Positions 17,931-31,378 of a stretch of DNA of 64,000 nt are shown one piece after another. The position numbers and the translations under genes are program-made. A model generated the notes under the pieces. It did not search any database and had not been told where the DNA came from. It was given only the letters and a program-made list of their open reading frames with translations. The DNA comes from Chelatococcus reniformis (GTDB lineage Bacteria > Pseudomonadota > Alphaproteobacteria > Rhizobiales > Beijerinckiaceae): positions 496,001 to 560,000 of the forward strand of contig NZ_BMGG01000002.1 of assembly GCF_014640075.1 (NCBI RefSeq), read 5' to 3'. How positions within the stretch are numbered: the first letter of the stretch is position 1; every line of letters starts with the position of its first letter.

Positions 17931-19430
17931 TCAGGTGACCTCGAACCAGCACGCGAGGCCGCCGCTCAACCGTTCCAAGATCGTCGAGCCGATCATCCAG
18001 TGTCCGGGCGTCTCGGCGACGAAGGCGATGCGCGCCGTGGCCCGAGGTGGAATCGGGATGGTGTCGAGCCAATAGGGCTCCCAGCCATCGTCGAAATTGT
18101 GCAGCAGCCGCACATGGTGGCCGTGCACGTGCATCGCCTGCACGAAGGGGGTCCGGTTGACCAGGGCAAGGGCGACCGGGCGGCCGGCCTTCACCGAGAG
18201 CACCGGCTTCTTCGGCGCGTCAGGCCACGCGACCTTGTTGACGGTCCAGGCGCGCGCGGCGTCGGGCAGCGACGGGCCGGCCCCGGATTGCAGCGCCGCC
18301 GGATCGAGACCGCCCTCGATTATCAGTTCGGCGCGCGCCGCCGCCTGCAGGGCGATGGCTTCCGGCAGCCGACTGCGCGGCAACGGTGACAGCGGCGCGC
18401 CGGCGAGCGGCGAGGGGGCGCCGGTCGTGGTCAGCACAAGCGCCGGGACGCCAGGCCCCAGCGCCACGAGCACGGCGCCGCTCCGGCCGGGCTCGCCGGG
18501 CGCCTCCACGGCCAGGTCCAGCCGTGTGCCCGGCATCAGGGAGATCGCGCCGCGCGCCGGCTGGAACACCTCCGACGGCCGGCCATCGACGGCGATGACA
18601 TGGACCCGCAGGTCCTCGAAGCGAAGCGTCAGGGGGCGGGCATTGGCCGCATTGAGCGCCCGCAGGCGCAGCCGCGCCCCGGGGGCCACCTCGAGCCGCT
18701 GCGGCGGCTCCTTGGAGTTCACCGTCAGCCAATTGCCCAGGCGGCCGCCGAGACCGACCTCCGCCGCATCGCCGAAGCTCGTGCGGACCTGATCTGCGGG
18801 ATCGAGCGCCCAATCGTCCAGCACCAGCCCGACATCGTGATCGAACGGCGGGGGCGTAGCCTCGTCGACGATGAAGAGCCCGTAGAGCCCGCGCTCGGTC
18901 TGTTCGGCGGCCAGGGCGGGTACCAGGGGCCGGTACCAGAACGTGCCCGCGTCCGGGGTCGGGAAGGCGATGTCGAAGACGGCTCCCGGCGCCACCGCCG
19001 TCTGGGTCAGCCCGCCGACCCCGTCCATGGCGTTGGGCAGATGGACGCCGTGCCAGTGCAGCGTCGTCGGCTGGGCGAGCTTGTTGGCGAAGGCGAGGCG
19101 CAGGCTACCGCCCTGCTTGGCTCGGAGCGTGGGCCCCGGCACGGCGCCGCCGTAGCACCAGACCTCGGTCTCGGGCGCCGGCGGTGGCTTGAGCCGCAGC
19201 GTACCGGGAGCCGCCGCGAGCGCCCCAGGGCCGGTCGCGGGCGCAATCGCCGGGGGCGGCGCCGACGCGGGTCGGCCTTCGTGCGGCAGCACCTCCCAGT
19301 CCGGCTCGCTCACCTCCTCAGCCCGCACCTTGCCCCGCGGCGCCAGGATCACCGTCGCGGCGAGCCCGAAGGCGAGCTGGCGGCGGCTGAAGCCAACGGG
19401 TTGCACCCTCTGCTGCCGCTGTTCGTCCAT
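17931..19430 (-). CDS. Degenerate multicopper-oxidase-fold exported protein
   Basis: About 499 residues with a twin-arginine signal (FSRRQLAFGLAATVIL, about 14-29), so exported folded by Tat. Three cupredoxin domains are recognisable. HWHG (about 125-128) and MHVHGHH (about 440) are kept. The second motif reads GTFWYRPLV without its histidines, and the last reads HWMIGSTILERLSGG where oxidases have HCHxxxH, so the type 1 Cys and several type 3 ligands are gone. A laccase or cuprous oxidase function is therefore doubtful; FtsP/SufI is a known copper-free relative. ATG at 19430 has GGAG upstream; 19451 is an alternative. Confidence 0.85.
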   Translation of the reverse strand: MDEQRQQRVQPVGFSRRQLAFGLAATVILAPRGKVRAEEVSEPDWEVLPHEGRPASAPPPAIAPATGPGALAAAPGTLRLKPPPAPETEVWCYGGAVPGPTLRAKQGGSLRLAFANKLAQPTTLHWHGVHLPNAMDGVGGLTQTAVAPGAVFDIAFPTPDAGTFWYRPLVPALAAEQTERGLYGLFIVDEATPPPFDHDVGLVLDDWALDPADQVRTSFGDAAEVGLGGRLGNWLTVNSKEPPQRLEVAPGARLRLRALNAANARPLTLRFEDLRVHVIAVDGRPSEVFQPARGAISLMPGTRLDLAVEAPGEPGRSGAVLVALGPGVPALVLTTTGAPSPLAGAPLSPLPRSRLPEAIALQAAARAELIIEGGLDPAALQSGAGPSLPDAARAWTVNKVAWPDAPKKPVLSVKAGRPVALALVNRTPFVQAMHVHGHHVRLLHNFDDGWEPYWLDTIPIPPRATARIAFVAETPGHWMIGSTILERLSGGLACWFEVT

Positions 19431-19671
19431 GGCTGTCTCCGCGGGCGCCACCGGTCCGGTGGACCTGGCTCGATCGGCGCTGCCTTAACGTGCTTTGCAG
19501 GCGCCGGGGAGAGGTCCGCCACCTTTTCGCCTCGTGGCTTGCAGATTGTGAACGGTGTGTGTCGCATGCCGTCGCGGCTGGCGCGATTGCCTTATTTTTT
19601 TGATGCGGCCACGCGCGGCATGATATAGAGCCGCGTCTTCGGTCATGGGGACGGCTGGGTGCTGTCCGCCG

Positions 19672-19756
19672 GCGGGCGTGGCGGAACTGGTAGACGCGCT
19701 GGATTTAGGTTCCAGTGATTAACCTCGTGGGGGTTCGAGTCCCTCCGCCCGCACCA
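19672..19756 (+). tRNA. tRNA-Leu (UAG anticodon)
   Basis: Acceptor stem GCGGGCG/CGCCCGC, anticodon stem CTGGA/TCCAG with loop TTTAGGT giving anticodon TAG, a long class II variable arm, T-loop GGTTCGAGTCC and encoded CCA. Length 85 nt fits leucine. It lies 70 nt before tig. Confidence 0.97.
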
Positions 19757-19825
19757 CACGCCGAGACGTGCCACACGAGACATTACATATCCGAATCACG
19801 AGCGGCAGGACGTTAGAGTTTCATC

Positions 19826-21190
19826 ATGCAGGCGACCCAAACCATTTCCGAAGGGCTGAAGCGCGAATTCAAGGTGGTCGTGCCGGCGGCGGAACTCGAG
19901 GACAAGCTGTCCAGCCAGCTGTCCGGACTGAAGGACAAGGTCCGGATCAACGGCTTCCGCCCGGGCAAGGTGCCGCTGTCGCATCTGCGCCGCCTCTACG
20001 GCCGTTCGGTCATGGTGGACGTGGTCCAGAACACCGTCAACGAGGCCAACCAGCAGATCGTCTCGGATAATCAGTTCCGCCTCGCGATGGAGCCCAAGGT
20101 CAGCCTGCCGGAGGCGCGTGAGGACATCGAGGCCGTGATGGAGGCCAAGGCGGACCTCGCCTACACCGTGGCGCTCGAGGTGCTGCCGTCGTTCGAGCTG
20201 GCGGACCTGTCGTCGGTGGAGGTGACGCGGGAGGTGGCGGAGGTTTCCGACGCCGAGCTCGACGAGGCGCTGACGCGCATGGCCAAGCAGAACCGCTCGT
20301 TCACCGCGCGGGACGAGGGCGCGGCCGCCGAAGCGGGTGACCGGGTCACGATCGATTTCGTCGGCAAGATCGACGGCGAGCCCTTCGAGGGCGGCACGGG
20401 CCAGGATATTCCGGTGGAGATCGGGTCGGGCTCGTTCATCCCCGGCTTCGAGGAGCAGCTCATCGGGGCCAAGGCAGGCGACGAGCGGGTGGTCAAGGCC
20501 ACGTTCCCCGACGACTACAACGCCGCGCAGCTCGCCGGCAAGGCCGCTGAGTTCGACGTCACCGTCAAGGCCATCGAGGTTCCGGGCGAGCTCAAGATCG
20601 ACGACGATCTCGGCAAGGCGTTCGGCATGGAGAACCTGGAGGCGCTGCGCAACGCTGTGCGCGACCGTGTCGGCGTTGATTTCACCGCCCAGTCACGGCG
20701 CAAGCTGAAGCGGCAGCTGCTCGACCAGCTCGACAAGCTCTACACGTTCGATCTGCCGCCCACTCTGGTCCAGCAGGAGTTCGACGGGGTCTGGCAGGGC
20801 GTCGTCGGCGAGATGACGCGCGCCAAGCGCAGCTTTGCCGACGAGGGGACCACCGAGGAAGAGGCCACGGCCGAATATCGCAGGATCTCCGAGCGCCGGG
20901 TCCGCCTCGGCCTGGTCCTTGCGGAAATCGGCGACAAGGCCGATATCAAGGTCAATGACGACGAGATCACCCGCGCCCTGGTGGAGCGGGCCCGCCAGTT
21001 CCCCGGCCAGGAGAAGATGGTCTGGGAGTTCTACCAGAAGAACCCTGAAGCCCTCGCCGAAGTCCGCGCTCCGATCTTCGAGGAGAAGGTTGTCGATCAT
21101 CTGCTGACCCAGGCCAAGGTCACCGACAAGCCCGTCTCGAAGGAGGAGCTGTTTACCGACGAGGAGGAGAAGGAGGGCGCGAAGGCCTGA
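19826..21190 (+). CDS. tig: Trigger factor (ribosome-bound chaperone/PPIase)
   Basis: 454 residues. The N-terminal ribosome-binding domain ends with [18 protein letters not shown] (about 48-65, containing the family's GFRxGKxP signature). The central FKBP-type domain has [19 protein letters not shown], and a long helical C-terminal arm ends in an acidic/Lys tail (EEEKEGAKA). It shields nascent chains at the ribosome exit. It leads the tig-clpP-clpX-lon group, though the 334-nt gap to clpP suggests a separate promoter there. Confidence 0.97.
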   Translation: MQATQTISEGLKREFKVVVPAAELEDKLSSQLSGLKDKVRINGFRPGKVPLSHLRRLYGRSVMVDVVQNTVNEANQQIVSDNQFRLAMEPKVSLPEAREDIEAVMEAKADLAYTVALEVLPSFELADLSSVEVTREVAEVSDAELDEALTRMAKQNRSFTARDEGAAAEAGDRVTIDFVGKIDGEPFEGGTGQDIPVEIGSGSFIPGFEEQLIGAKAGDERVVKATFPDDYNAAQLAGKAAEFDVTVKAIEVPGELKIDDDLGKAFGMENLEALRNAVRDRVGVDFTAQSRRKLKRQLLDQLDKLYTFDLPPTLVQQEFDGVWQGVVGEMTRAKRSFADEGTTEEEATAEYRRISERRVRLGLVLAEIGDKADIKVNDDEITRALVERARQFPGQEKMVWEFYQKNPEALAEVRAPIFEEKVVDHLLTQAKVTDKPVSKEELFTDEEEKEGAKA

Positions 21191-21524
21191 CGGCGATCAC
21201 CCGTCGAGCTTTAGCATCAATTTCACCTATGCTCGTTTTTTAAGCTGTCTCTGCCCGGAGATGTGCTTATCTGATGGGCGATATGCCTAGAGCGTGCGCC
21301 GACGGCCTCGAGCCCAAGCACGTGCGCTCGCCCCTCCGTCCGGAGTGGGTCGTACGGCTTCGAAGGGTCTCTCAACCTGTCGGGCATGTCTTGCAGCGTC
21401 GGCGGCCTCGTTGCGGCCGGCGCAGCCGGGTCACGATCTTGGTTTCGGTATCACCGGAGCCACATCATCGTGATCCGGGACACCTGATCCGGGGTAATCC
21501 CCGCGGCCGACTGGAGAGCACGTG
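21191..21524 (+). promoter_or_regulatory. tig-clpP intergenic region with a weak terminator
   Basis: No gene is convincing here. CGAGC and GCTCG flank a loop and are followed by TTTTTT (near 21205-21242), a weak terminator for tig. The rest presumably carries the clpP promoter; I could not place -35/-10 or heat-shock boxes with confidence. Confidence 0.4.
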
Positions 21525-22151
21525 ATGATGAGAGACCCGCTGGACGTCTACGCCAACACGCTGGTGCCGATGGTCATCGAGACCTCGAACCGCGGTGAGC
21601 GGGCGTTCGATATCTACTCCCGGCTGCTGCGGGAGCGCATTATCTTCCTGACCGGGCCGGTGGAGGACTATACCGCCTCCCTGGTGGTGGCGCAGTTGTT
21701 GTTCCTCGAGGCCGAGAACCCAAAGAAGGAGATCTCCTTCTATATCAACTCGCCGGGCGGCGTCGTGACCTCCGGCCTGTCGATCTACGACACCATGCAG
21801 TTCATCCGTTGCCCGGTGTCGACCCTGTGCGTGGGCCAGGCCGCCTCCATGGGCTCGCTGCTGCTGGCGGCCGGGGAGTCCGGCCAGCGCTTTGCCCTGC
21901 CCAACGCCCGCATCATGGTGCACCAGCCTTCCGGCGGCTATCAGGGCCAGGCGACCGACATCCTCATCCATGCGCGCGAGATCGAAGCGCTCAAGCGCCG
22001 CCTCAACGAGATCTACGTCCGCCACACCGGCAAGACCATGGACAACATCGAGCAGGCCCTGGAGCGAGACAACTTCATGACCGCCGATGCGGCCAAGGAG
22101 TTCGGCCTGATCGACCAGGTGCTCGAAAAGCGTCCCGAGGCGGCGGCCTGA
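21525..22151 (+). CDS. clpP: ATP-dependent Clp protease proteolytic subunit
   Basis: Serine peptidase that forms the tetradecameric chamber of ClpXP/ClpAP. 208 residues, with the active-site Ser near 108 in [11 protein letters not shown] and His near 133 in [12 protein letters not shown] at 21525 follows GGAGAG by about 6 nt; GTG at 21522 and ATG at 21528 are also in frame. clpX follows after 298 nt, so the pair may be transcribed separately or through a hairpin. Confidence 0.97.
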   Translation: MMRDPLDVYANTLVPMVIETSNRGERAFDIYSRLLRERIIFLTGPVEDYTASLVVAQLLFLEAENPKKEISFYINSPGGVVTSGLSIYDTMQFIRCPVSTLCVGQAASMGSLLLAAGESGQRFALPNARIMVHQPSGGYQGQATDILIHAREIEALKRRLNEIYVRHTGKTMDNIEQALERDNFMTADAAKEFGLIDQVLEKRPEAAA

Positions 22152-22449
22152 GGACGACGGTTGAGCGGACACCTCGATCGGCCGGCCTCGGCCGGCCGGT
22201 CCCTCCCGACCCCGGAGGCGCCTCGCCACGCATACGGCCATCCGAGCCCGGGACTGCGGCAAGCCGTCCCGCTCGCTTTGATCATGATATGGCCGCATGT
22301 TTGCATGAGGACTCCCATTCGCATCCGTGCGGATGGGGAAGGGGTAAACCCTTTTCAGGATTGGCGCCCACTAGGCCAAGTCCTTACGATGACCATATGA
22401 TGACGACGGGATCCATCGGATTCGGTCCCTGTCGGATTGGAGACGGACC
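22152..22449 (+). promoter_or_regulatory. clpP-clpX intergenic region with strong hairpin
   Basis: CGGCCGGCC (22179-22187) and GGCCGGCCG (22190-22198) form a very stable stem just after clpP. No T tract follows, so it may block 3' exonucleases or terminate partially. The right part must hold the clpX promoter. No ORF in the gap looks real. Confidence 0.4.
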
Positions 22450-23712
<1,263 letters not shown>

Positions 23713-23742
23713 TCGTCTGCGGCGCTGCGGCCCGCAGCTGAG

Positions 23743-23763
23743 CCGGCCGCGCCGTGCGGCCGG
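23743..23763 (+). terminator. Strong hairpin after clpX
   Basis: CCGGCCGC (23743-23750) pairs with GCGGCCGG (23756-23763) around a 5-nt loop, about 30 nt after the clpX stop. There is no clear T run, so it may be a partial terminator. Confidence 0.45.
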
Positions 23764-23791
23764 TGGTCCCTCGAAATGCGCCGTTCCGGCG

Positions 23792-23835
23792 CGTTTCAAG
23801 TCCGATGCCGTGTCGCCGCAGGTGTGCTTGAAACG
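23792..23835 (+). promoter_or_regulatory. Inverted repeat with CTTGAAAC upstream of lon, possible heat-shock element
   Basis: CGTTTCAAG (23792-23800) is mirrored by CTTGAAACG (23827-23835). The second arm matches the CTTGAAA -35 box of sigma-32 promoters, with GGGCCACTT about 14 nt downstream as an imperfect -10. It lies about 170 nt before the lon start. Heat control of lon is known in other bacteria; the assignment here is inference. Confidence 0.35.
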
Positions 23836-24005
23836 GCCACCGTGTAGGGCCACTTCAGGTCGACGCGACGACATCGGCACGCTCATTGCGAGGTGCCGGA
23901 CAGCGTGCCGGCCGCAACCGTCGGACGACGGGACGTGTGCTTGGCAATCCGTCCATCGGCCCGCCTTAAGGGGGGCGTTGGATGCCAATGAAAGGACGTG
24001 GGTCC

Positions 24006-26432
<2,427 letters not shown>

Positions 26433-26457
26433 TTTCAGCGCCCTGAGGAAACCAGGA

Positions 26458-26490
26458 GGGCTCCGGCTTCGTGCCGGAGCCCTTTTTGTC
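26458..26490 (+). terminator. Intrinsic terminator after lon
   Basis: GGGCTCCGGC (26458-26467) pairs perfectly with GCCGGAGCCC (26473-26482) around a TTCGT loop, followed by TTTTTGT. A textbook rho-independent terminator. Confidence 0.95.
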
Positions 26491-26722
26491 GTTTTAAGGG
26501 CTGAGAACCGTTGTATTTCTTGGGATTCAGAGCACTTCGGGGGTTGCGCTCCCTTCGGCTTCAGGTCAAACGGGCATGTCGACCCGGCTGCGCGTATTCC
26601 CTGCGTGCACCGGGACGCTGGCTCGATCGGCCGGCCGCAGCTCTGCACCGGCGCGTCGAGTCGTGATGAGACGATCGGACGAATGCTGCCCACCTGCAGC
26701 CTTCGCAGTTGGAGGACGAGGA

Positions 26723-26998
26723 ATGAACAAAGGCGATCTTGTTGCGGCCGTGGCCGACAAGGCCGATCTCAGCCGTGCTCAGGCCGGCGAGGCTGTCGAG
26801 GCGACGTTCGCAGCGATCACCAGCGCCCTCAAGAAGGGTGAGGAAGTGAAGCTGGTCGGCTTCGGCACCTTCTCCGTCGCCGACCGCGCGGCTGGCACGG
26901 CCCGCAACCCGCGGACCGGCGAGACCATCAACGTCCCGGCGTCGAAGGCGCCGAAGTTCAAGGCCGGCCAGGGCTTGAAGGACGCGGTCAACGGCTGA
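26723..26998 (+). CDS. hupB: DNA-binding protein HU
   Basis: Nucleoid protein that bends DNA as a dimer. 91 residues with MNKGDLVAAVADKADLSRAQ at the N-terminus, KLVGFGTFSV in the middle and the DNA-binding arm RAAGTARNPRTGETINVPAS. ATG at 26723 has GGAGG and GAGGA upstream. It follows lon in the usual alphaproteobacterial order but is separately transcribed, given the lon terminator. Confidence 0.96.
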   Translation: MNKGDLVAAVADKADLSRAQAGEAVEATFAAITSALKKGEEVKLVGFGTFSVADRAAGTARNPRTGETINVPASKAPKFKAGQGLKDAVNG

Positions 26999-27007
26999 TC
27001 GAGGTTG

Positions 27008-27030
27008 GCGGAGCGGGCTTCCCGCTCCGC
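27008..27030 (+). terminator. Hairpin after hupB
   Basis: GCGGAGCGGG (27008-27017) and CCCGCTCCGC (27021-27030) form a perfect 10-bp stem with a CTT loop, 10 nt after the hupB stop. No T tract follows. Confidence 0.6.
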
Positions 27031-27136
27031 ACCCTCGCTCATGACGCGGGGAGGGCCCGGCCGGACGTCGCGGTCCGGATGGCCGCGCGTCACCGGGCCG
27101 CCAGGCCGACCGACGGCGAGAGCGTGCGTTCGCCAG

Positions 27137-27242
27137 CTAGAGCGTTTTCGAGCGAAGTGGACGCCGGTTCGCGTGAAGAAAACGCGACAATTCAAACAGA
27201 TAGATCATTTCGGCGATTCGAAGAAACGCGGAAATGCTCTAG
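27137..27242 (+). repeat. Dispersed repeat family A, copy A1
   Basis: 106 bp bounded by CTAG at both ends: CTAGAGCGTTTTCGAGCG at the left, GGAAATGCTCTAG at the right. It can fold into two hairpins (GCGTTTTC/GAAAACGC and CATTTC/GAAATG). Its core AAGTGGACGCCGGTTCGCGT is identical in copies A2 and A3. It lies between hupB and tRNA-Val. Confidence 0.9.
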
Positions 27243-27416
27243 CGTCTGGTTGCGTTGCGCCGGTTGGGGGTCTGAACGCGGCGTATGCCTGCAGCGGCTC
27301 GGCCGGCGCCTTGCGCCGGTCCGCCGGGCTGCTAAACAAAGACGCCGACGCGCGGCTTGCCCGCCGACGATGGGCAGGCTCGGCCAGACCGTCCCCGGTC
27401 CTCGGGGGCGCGCAGC

Positions 27417-27492
27417 GGGCGGTTAGCTCAGTTGGTAGAGCATCTCGTTTACACCGAGAGGGTCGGCGGTTCGAGCCCGTCACCGCCCACCA
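27417..27492 (+). tRNA. tRNA-Val (UAC anticodon)
   Basis: Acceptor GGGCGGT/ACCGCCC, D-arm TAGCTCAGTTGGTAGAGCA, anticodon loop TTTACAC giving TAC, T-loop GGTTCGAGCCC and encoded CCA; 76 nt in all. It stands alone. Confidence 0.97.
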
Positions 27493-27497
27493 CCACG

Positions 27498-27576
27498 CTA
27501 GAGCGCTTCGCATTTGGATGGGATTATCGCAAATGGGGCAGAAGGCTCGTAATCCTTACCTTAGATCCGAGCGCCT
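27498..27576 (+). repeat. Dispersed repeat family B, partial copy B4
   Basis: Begins CTAGAGCGCTTCGCATTTGG and continues ATTATCGCAAATGG, resembling the left half of copy B2. The right half is diverged or missing. It starts 6 nt after tRNA-Val and lies before the convergent diguanylate cyclase gene. Confidence 0.55.
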
Positions 27577-27639
27577 CTTGTTCGCTTGGGGAAATCCCGC
27601 GACGGCTCTGGCGTCCCCGTCGCGCCAGGACATCCCTCA

Positions 27640-28833
27640 TCAGAAGAACATCTCGGGTCGGTCATCGTTGCCGCCGCCGTCCGGCAGCAAGGACGCGATC
27701 AAGGCTCGGTTGCGGCCGGCTCGCTTGGCCGCATACAGACTTTTGTCGGCGCGACCGATCAGGTCCCACAGCGGCTCCCGCCGGTGGCGTTCCGCCACGC
27801 CGAAGCTTGCCGAGAGGGCTTGTCCGTCCGGACCACGCAAATGCGCGGAGGCGAGGGTCTGCCTGATGCGTTCGGCGAGGGCATGGGCCTGATCGCCACG
27901 GGCGCCGGGGACCACGATGGCGAACTCTTCGCCGCCCAGGCGGCCGAGCACGTCGGCCTTGCGGACGCTCGACCGTAGCAGCCCTGCGAACGCCTGCAGC
28001 ACCTCGTCCCCGGCGGCGTGGCCGAGTTGATCGTTGACGTTCTTGAAGTTGTCGATATCCGCGAGGATGACGCTGATCGGCCCCTCGTCGCCGTCGAAGA
28101 TGGCGAGCGCGCCACGGTCGAATCCGCGGCGATTAGGCAGTTTGGTCAACGGATCGGTCTCGCCCTCCTTCTCGAGGGAATCGATCAGGTCGAACGCCGT
28201 GGCACCGAGCACGGCGAGCGCCAGAGCGACACCGAAGAAGCTCAGCGACAGATGCAGGGCAAACCAGAAGGGCGTCCTGGCGAATGCCGCCGCGGTGCGG
28301 GGTAAATCGACGCCCGCGGTCAACAGCGTCCGGGGGATGAAATGCGCCGCGAAGATGAAGAAGGTCCAGAACAGGATTTTGTCGGCGATGCTGCCGCGCA
28401 GCAGCACCGTCAGCCGCAGCGCCGCGAGCAGCAGAATTAGGCCGAAGCCCAGGTTCTGAACGTAGACGCGGGCCAACAGTGCGGGCTCGACATAGGTGAA
28501 GTACCATATGAGGCCGAGCATGCCGGCGAAGGCGGCAGCGTGGAACCACCACCCCGCGCGCAGGCCGCTGCGGCGGAGCAGCGCCTCTCCCACCATCTGC
28601 ACCGCGAGCGCATAGGGAATCGTCGAGACGACCGCATTCGCCCGACCGCGCGGCAGGGCGAAGACCTGCGAGCAGACGCCGATCGCAAATAGCAGGCATG
28701 CGCCTGCAAACAGCAGAAGGTGCGAGCGCCGCCTGTCGAACGTCCAGGCACCGACAAAGCCGATGGCCATGATGACAATGACGCCTGGCCCGATCAGAAT
28801 CGCCGGATTGGCCGGAAGGATGGGCTGCCACAC
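27640..28833 (-). CDS. Membrane-bound diguanylate cyclase (GGDEF)
   Basis: Predicted to make cyclic di-GMP. 397 residues: an N-terminal half with about seven membrane helices (1-215) of no recognised sensor family, then a GGDEF domain with DPLTKLPNRRGFD, DIDNFKNVNDQLGH and an active-site GGEEF near residue 302. The product-inhibition I-site RKAD stands five residues before GGEEF. The catalytic residues look intact. No EAL domain. The start is GTG at 28833; an ATG 21 codons in is possible. Confidence 0.92.
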   Translation of the reverse strand: MWQPILPANPAILIGPGVIVIMAIGFVGAWTFDRRRSHLLLFAGACLLFAIGVCSQVFALPRGRANAVVSTIPYALAVQMVGEALLRRSGLRAGWWFHAAAFAGMLGLIWYFTYVEPALLARVYVQNLGFGLILLLAALRLTVLLRGSIADKILFWTFFIFAAHFIPRTLLTAGVDLPRTAAAFARTPFWFALHLSLSFFGVALALAVLGATAFDLIDSLEKEGETDPLTKLPNRRGFDRGALAIFDGDEGPISVILADIDNFKNVNDQLGHAAGDEVLQAFAGLLRSSVRKADVLGRLGGEEFAIVVPGARGDQAHALAERIRQTLASAHLRGPDGQALSASFGVAERHRREPLWDLIGRADKSLYAAKRAGRNRALIASLLPDGGGNDDRPEMFF

Positions 28834-29047
28834 GGCCGCGATTCTCTACGGTGCCCGGCGCGGAACAGCCTCCGGCCGCTCCGGCGCGCGCAAGAGGGTG
28901 CTCCACCGGTACCGATAGCCGCACGGCACTTGCCAGCGCGGGGCCGCGATCATAGCTGCGCAACTGATGGGACAGGCCCTGACATCGGCGAGGAACAAGC
29001 GCATCCCGGCCGTGAAGCTGGATGCATATCGCGGATTGTCGGGAATA

Positions 29048-29124
<77 letters not shown>

Positions 29125-29654
29125 GAGCGGGCCGAGGCCCCGTGGGAGACCGTGCGTTTAAGGGCGCCCCCCTTCCGTGTCAAGAAGGGTTTCGCGCGAA
29201 GGTGGATGGCGACGACGGCTCCTGTGGATGATGCGAGACACGAGGGATCGGCCTTGCGCCAGGGGCGGGGGCCGCACCCATACAAGATGCGGCGGCGCCA
29301 CTGGAGGCGACTCGGCATCTCCCATTTTCCGCAATTGCGGGCCTGCGGCGCTCGGTCGCTTGCCAGCCGCCGGGAAGGGCCGCTAGGCACAGGGTACGTA
29401 GACACCGCCGGCTGCCGCCGCGAAGCGGTGCCGGGGCCGTTCGCGGCAGGACTGCGCCGATGCCGCCGGACGGGAAGCCGCTCCCGGAGGAGCCACTTGC
29501 GCCCTTGGGAACCGTGGGATAAGCGTGCCTTCGCAGGTGCGAACTGTTCCAAGGTGATGACGCGCTGGCGCCGCTCGAGGCTGCCATGGCGCCTTCAATT
29601 CGGACCGGTTATCACCGGTGGCCTGATGTTCGGGCAAGTTGGATGGGGTGACGG
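29125..29654. other. Upstream region of the nuo operon, no gene seen
   Basis: 530 bp between tRNA-Asp and nuoA. The frames that cross it have no family motif and look like chance GC-rich frames. Neither repeat family occurs here. It should contain the nuo promoter, presumably in its right part, but I cannot define it. Confidence 0.5.
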
Positions 29655-30020
29655 ATGCACAATTTGCTCGCCGACTACCTACCCCTCCTGATCTTCATCG
29701 GCGTCTCCCTGGTCATCGGACTGGCTCTGCTCATCGCGCCGTTCGTGGTGGCCTATTCGCAGCCGGACGCGGAGAAGCTGTCGGCTTACGAGTGCGGGTT
29801 CAACGCCTTCGATGATGCACGCATGAAGTTCGATATTCGGTTCTACCTCGTTGCCATCCTGTTCATCATCTTCGACCTCGAGGTCGCCTTCCTCTTCCCC
29901 TGGGCCACGGCCTTCAAGGAAGTGGGCGTGTTCGGGTTCTGGTCGATGATGGCCTTCCTGGCTGTGCTGACCGTGGGCTTCGTCTATGAGTGGCGGAAGG
30001 GAGCGCTCGAATGGGATTGA
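29655..30020 (+). CDS. nuoA: NADH-quinone oxidoreductase subunit A
   Basis: Membrane-arm subunit of complex I, 121 residues, three helices, with the conserved loop [16 protein letters not shown] (about 36-51; its Cys lies near the quinone site) and the acidic [11 protein letters not shown] in helix 2. ATG at 29655 follows GGGGTGACGG. The end overlaps the nuoB start by 10 nt, implying coupled translation. First gene of the nuoA-N operon. Confidence 0.97.
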   Translation: MHNLLADYLPLLIFIGVSLVIGLALLIAPFVVAYSQPDAEKLSAYECGFNAFDDARMKFDIRFYLVAILFIIFDLEVAFLFPWATAFKEVGVFGFWSMMAFLAVLTVGFVYEWRKGALEWD

Positions 30021-30592
30021 TCGAGAACCGCACGCCGGTTGTCGCCCCGGCGCCTAAAGGGATCATCGATCCGAACACCGGCAAGCCGCTCGGTGCCAAC
30101 GATCCGTTTTTCACCGGCCTCAACGACGAACTGGCTGACAAGGGCTTCCTGGTCACGGCGACCGACGACCTCATCCAGTGGGCGCGCACCGGCTCGCTCA
30201 TGTGGATGACGTTCGGGCTGGCCTGCTGCGCCGTGGAGATGATGCAGGTCTCGATGCCTCGCTACGATGTGGAGCGCTTCGGCTTCGCGCCCCGCGCCAG
30301 CCCGCGGCAGTCGGACGTGATGATCGTCGCCGGCACGCTCTGCAACAAGATGGCCCCCGCTCTGCGCAAGGTCTACGACCAGATGCCCGAGCCCAGGTAC
30401 GTCATCTCGATGGGCTCGTGCGCCAACGGCGGCGGCTACTATCACTACTCCTATTCGGTCGTTCGCGGCTGTGATCGGGTGGTTCCCGTCGACATTTACG
30501 TCCCGGGCTGCCCACCCACCGCCGAGGCACTGCTTTACGGCGTGCTCCTTCTCCAGAAGAAGATTCGCCGCACCGGCACCATCGAGCGCTGA
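30011..30592 (+). CDS. nuoB: NADH-quinone oxidoreductase subunit B (cluster N2)
   Basis: 193 residues. Holds the last Fe-S cluster, N2, which passes electrons to quinone: the tandem Cys pair is in [11 protein letters not shown] and the others in [10 protein letters not shown] and [14 protein letters not shown] at 30011, preceded by GGGAG, overlaps nuoA. The first 25 residues are a variable lead. 156 nt separate it from nuoC, with no gene in between. Confidence 0.97.
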   Translation: MGLIENRTPVVAPAPKGIIDPNTGKPLGANDPFFTGLNDELADKGFLVTATDDLIQWARTGSLMWMTFGLACCAVEMMQVSMPRYDVERFGFAPRASPRQSDVMIVAGTLCNKMAPALRKVYDQMPEPRYVISMGSCANGGGYYHYSYSVVRGCDRVVPVDIYVPGCPPTAEALLYGVLLLQKKIRRTGTIER

Positions 30593-30748
30593 GCGCGACA
30601 ACGTCGGGCGAGACAACAGCCCGAGGGGCGGCATCCCGCCCGACCGACGACGGGGCCGCGACGCGCGCGGTCCCGCCCGCATGGTAAGATCCGAATGACG
30701 TGCCGGGACGGCCGCGAGCGGCGCGGCCGCGGCGCAAGAGGACGAGAG

Positions 30749-31378
30749 ATGGCAGAGGCAAGTGTCGACCTGGCCGCATACGGCGAACAGATCGTCGCCA
30801 AATGCCCCAATCTGGCCGTCGGGAGCGAGGTCGCGTTCGACCAGCTCACGCTTCATGCCACCCCCGCGCAGATCGTCCCGCTCGTCGCGCATCTGCGCGA
30901 CGATCCCGCGCACGCCTTCATCTGCCTGATCGACATCTGCGGCGTGGACTATCTCGAGCGCGAGCGGCGCTTCGATGTCGTCTATCACCTGCTGTCGCCG
31001 AAGCACAACCGGCGCGTGCGGATCAAGGTCCAGACCGACGAGACGACGCCCGTGCCGTCCCTCGCCGCCCTGCACCCGGCGGCCGATTGGTTCGAGCGGG
31101 AAGCCTACGACCTCTACGGCATCGTCTTCTCGGGTCACCCGGACCTGCGCCGCATCCTGACCGATTACGGCTTCGAGGGCCATCCACTGCGCAAGGACTT
31201 CCCGCTCACCGGCTTCGTCGAGGTGCGCTACGACGACGAGCAGAAGCGTGTGGTCTACGAGCCGGTCGTGCTGCGCCAGGAATTCCGCAGCTTCGACTTC
31301 CTGTCGCCTTGGGAGGGCACCGACTACGTGCTGCCCGGCGACGAGAAGGCCAAGAGCGGCGCGGCGGGGGGCGGATGA
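30749..31378 (+). CDS. nuoC: NADH-quinone oxidoreductase subunit C
   Basis: 209-residue hydrophilic subunit at the base of the peripheral arm (30-kDa family). The signature [20 protein letters not shown] followed by [18 protein letters not shown] is complete. ATG at 30749 follows GAGGACGAG; a longer frame from 30695 has no site. The stop overlaps the start of the GFA-family gene as ATGA, so that gene is translationally coupled to nuoC. Confidence 0.97.
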   Translation: MAEASVDLAAYGEQIVAKCPNLAVGSEVAFDQLTLHATPAQIVPLVAHLRDDPAHAFICLIDICGVDYLERERRFDVVYHLLSPKHNRRVRIKVQTDETTPVPSLAALHPAADWFEREAYDLYGIVFSGHPDLRRILTDYGFEGHPLRKDFPLTGFVEVRYDDEQKRVVYEPVVLRQEFRSFDFLSPWEGTDYVLPGDEKAKSGAAGGG

